Source: Candidatus Heimdallarchaeota archaeon (GTDB lineage: Archaea > Asgardarchaeota > Njordarchaeia > Njordarchaeales > JAMOTR01). From it: a stretch of DNA of 13,472 bases. The translations under genes were made by a program, and so were the position numbers. This document shows positions 12,519 through 13,472 of the stretch, in pieces. Positions within the stretch are counted from its first letter, which is position 1. Each line of letters starts with the position of its first letter. Under the pieces are notes generated by a model that did no database searches, was not told the origin of the DNA, and saw only the letters and a program-made list of their open reading frames with translations. The DNA lies in the NCBI GenBank assembly GCA_027068385.1, contig JAMOTR010000004.1, positions 1 through 13,472 on the forward strand, written 5' to 3'.

Positions 12519-13472
12519 TCATAAGTCCAGATTCTTGAGCTGTTCGAGCACTCTATTTCTTATCTCTTCATCGCTCGGATACTCGCGTATGAGTTTTCCG
12601 TTCTCCATCCGCTTCACCATGAGGCCGCGGTAGCCCATGGATTCGTACCTTTCCGCCTCGTCGAGCAACCCTATGAGGCGCTCGTTGCCCTTCACGTATA
12701 TGTTCTTCGCTCCCGGAAGCTTCCCGCGTTTAGATATCGGTACCCGCTTTCCATCCACGAGCTTCTCCACTATGTCCGCTGAGATGTCGATGTTCTTCGG
12801 CCGAGCTATAGCGGTTCCTACCCCGAATCCATCCGCCACGTCGCGTAGCTCCATGATCTTCTCCTCATCTAGACCACCGGACACGATGATCTTCACGTGC
12901 TTATACCCGTGTATATCTAGAGTCCGACGTACCTCCTTAACGATCGCGCGCATGTTCCCGCGCCTCGAGCTCGGAGTATCGAGCCTCACTCCATATAACT
13001 TATCCTTAAGCGTCTCGGCCGCTAATAGCGATTCATAACGCTCGTCGTAGAAGGTATCCGTAAGAGCTATGCGCGGAACCTCGGGTTCTACATATTTATC
13101 AAAGGCCTCCCGAGCCTTCACGGGGTCACCTATAGTTATTATAAGAGCGTGCGGCATCGTCCCCTGAGGCTTTATTCCGAGCATCTCCGCCCCTAGGACG
13201 CCCGATACACCGTCTAGCCCTCCTATGTAAGCCGCCCTATCGAGCATGGGAGCGATCGCTGGATGGGCCGAGCGTATTCCGAAGAAGAGTACCGTCTTAT
13301 CGCCCGCAGCGATCTTTATGCGAGCGGCCTTCGTAGTTACGCTCGTATAGTGCCTCAATATTCCTAAGAGTGCCGCCTCGAAGACCGCGAAGTCGCGATA
13401 GCGTCCCTCTATGATCATAAGCGGCTCGTTAGGATAGAACACCGTTCCCTCGGGTATCGCGTATACGTTCAC
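12519..13472 (-). CDS. pncB: Nicotinate phosphoribosyltransferase, N-terminus beyond the right edge
   Basis: 317 residues are visible; the frame is open to the window edge. The GTG at 13472 is not the start: [13 protein letters not shown] aligns with an internal stretch of archaeal NAPRTases (LYAIPEGT...), so roughly 70-80 N-terminal residues are missing. The enzyme joins nicotinate and PRPP, with ATP, to nicotinate mononucleotide in NAD salvage. Visible motifs, numbered from the edge, are [11 protein letters not shown] (47-57), GIRSAHPAI (65-73, probable phospho-acceptor His70), [12 protein letters not shown] (81-92), GTMPHAL (104-110), [11 protein letters not shown] (163-173), VSGGLDEE (197-204) and GFGVGTAI (215-222). 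The C-terminal region has no Cys, unlike the zinc-knuckle segment of the Thermoplasma acidophilum enzyme. It is the first gene of the minus-strand block ending at 9015, followed after 7 bases by a membrane protein. Confidence 0.93.
   Translation of the reverse strand: MNVYAIPEGTVFYPNEPLMIIEGRYRDFAVFEAALLGILRHYTSVTTKAARIKIAAGDKTVLFFGIRSAHPAIAPMLDRAAYIGGLDGVSGVLGAEMLGIKPQGTMPHALIITIGDPVKAREAFDKYVEPEVPRIALTDTFYDERYESLLAAETLKDKLYGVRLDTPSSRRGNMRAIVKEVRRTLDIHGYKHVKIIVSGGLDEEKIMELRDVADGFGVGTAIARPKNIDISADIVEKLVDGKRVPISKRGKLPGAKNIYVKGNERLIGLLDEAERYESMGYRGLMVKRMENGKLIREYPSDEEIRNRVLEQLKNLDL

Noticed and set aside
12637..13038. A 133-codon plus-strand open frame inside NAPRTase
   Set aside because: Antisense shadow, Ser/Pro-rich, while the opposite strand carries conserved catalytic motifs.
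13470..13472. GTG at the right edge as the start of NAPRTase
   Set aside because: The sequence begins in the middle of the conserved N-terminal domain; the family has about 70-80 more residues upstream, so the gene continues beyond the window.

Overview
The window looks like a contiguous piece of archaeal chromosome. Archaeal-type ribosomal proteins L3 and L4, a bifunctional fructose-1,6-bisphosphate aldolase/phosphatase, an archaeal-type nicotinate phosphoribosyltransferase and an Rqc2/NEMF-type NFACT protein all point to Archaea. The proteins are rich in Lys, Arg, Glu and Ile and poor in Gln and Cys, which suggests a thermophile. I cannot fix the lineage by eye. Coding density is very high: the longest gap is the 98-base divergent region at 4399-4496, so there is no empty stretch over 300 bases. 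I see no tRNA, rRNA, CRISPR array, insertion sequence or phage gene.

Layout. (1) 1-4398, minus strand: L3 and L4 overlap by 4 bases, followed by a YtcJ-like amidohydrolase and the NFACT gene, which runs off the left edge. L23 and L2, which normally follow L4, are absent. (2) 4497-9033, plus strand: four membrane-protein genes, namely an ArsB/NhaD-type permease, an aromatic-amino-acid-permease-like transporter, a protein with an N-terminal winged helix and a large extracellular domain, and a 100-residue three-helix membrane protein. (3) 13472-9015, minus strand: NAPRTase (5' end cut by the right edge), a six-helix membrane protein of unknown family, a presenilin/signal-peptide-peptidase-like intramembrane aspartyl protease overlapping it by 77 bases, the FBP aldolase/phosphatase, and a small tail-anchored protein that converges on region 2.

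Most interesting are three membrane genes. The 7287-8738 product joins a DNA-binding-type winged helix to an ectodomain with 11 N-glycosylation sequons, whose order of domains and several sequence blocks resemble eukaryotic OST48/WBP1, a non-catalytic subunit of oligosaccharyltransferase. The small protein after it has the size and helix layout of DAD1/OST2, another subunit of that complex. The 10555-11313 product has the GxGD and PALP signatures and nine helices of presenilin-type proteases, although the usual YD motif reads AD. An OST-like accessory module, and possible release of the winged helix by intramembrane proteolysis, are inferences to test and not conclusions.
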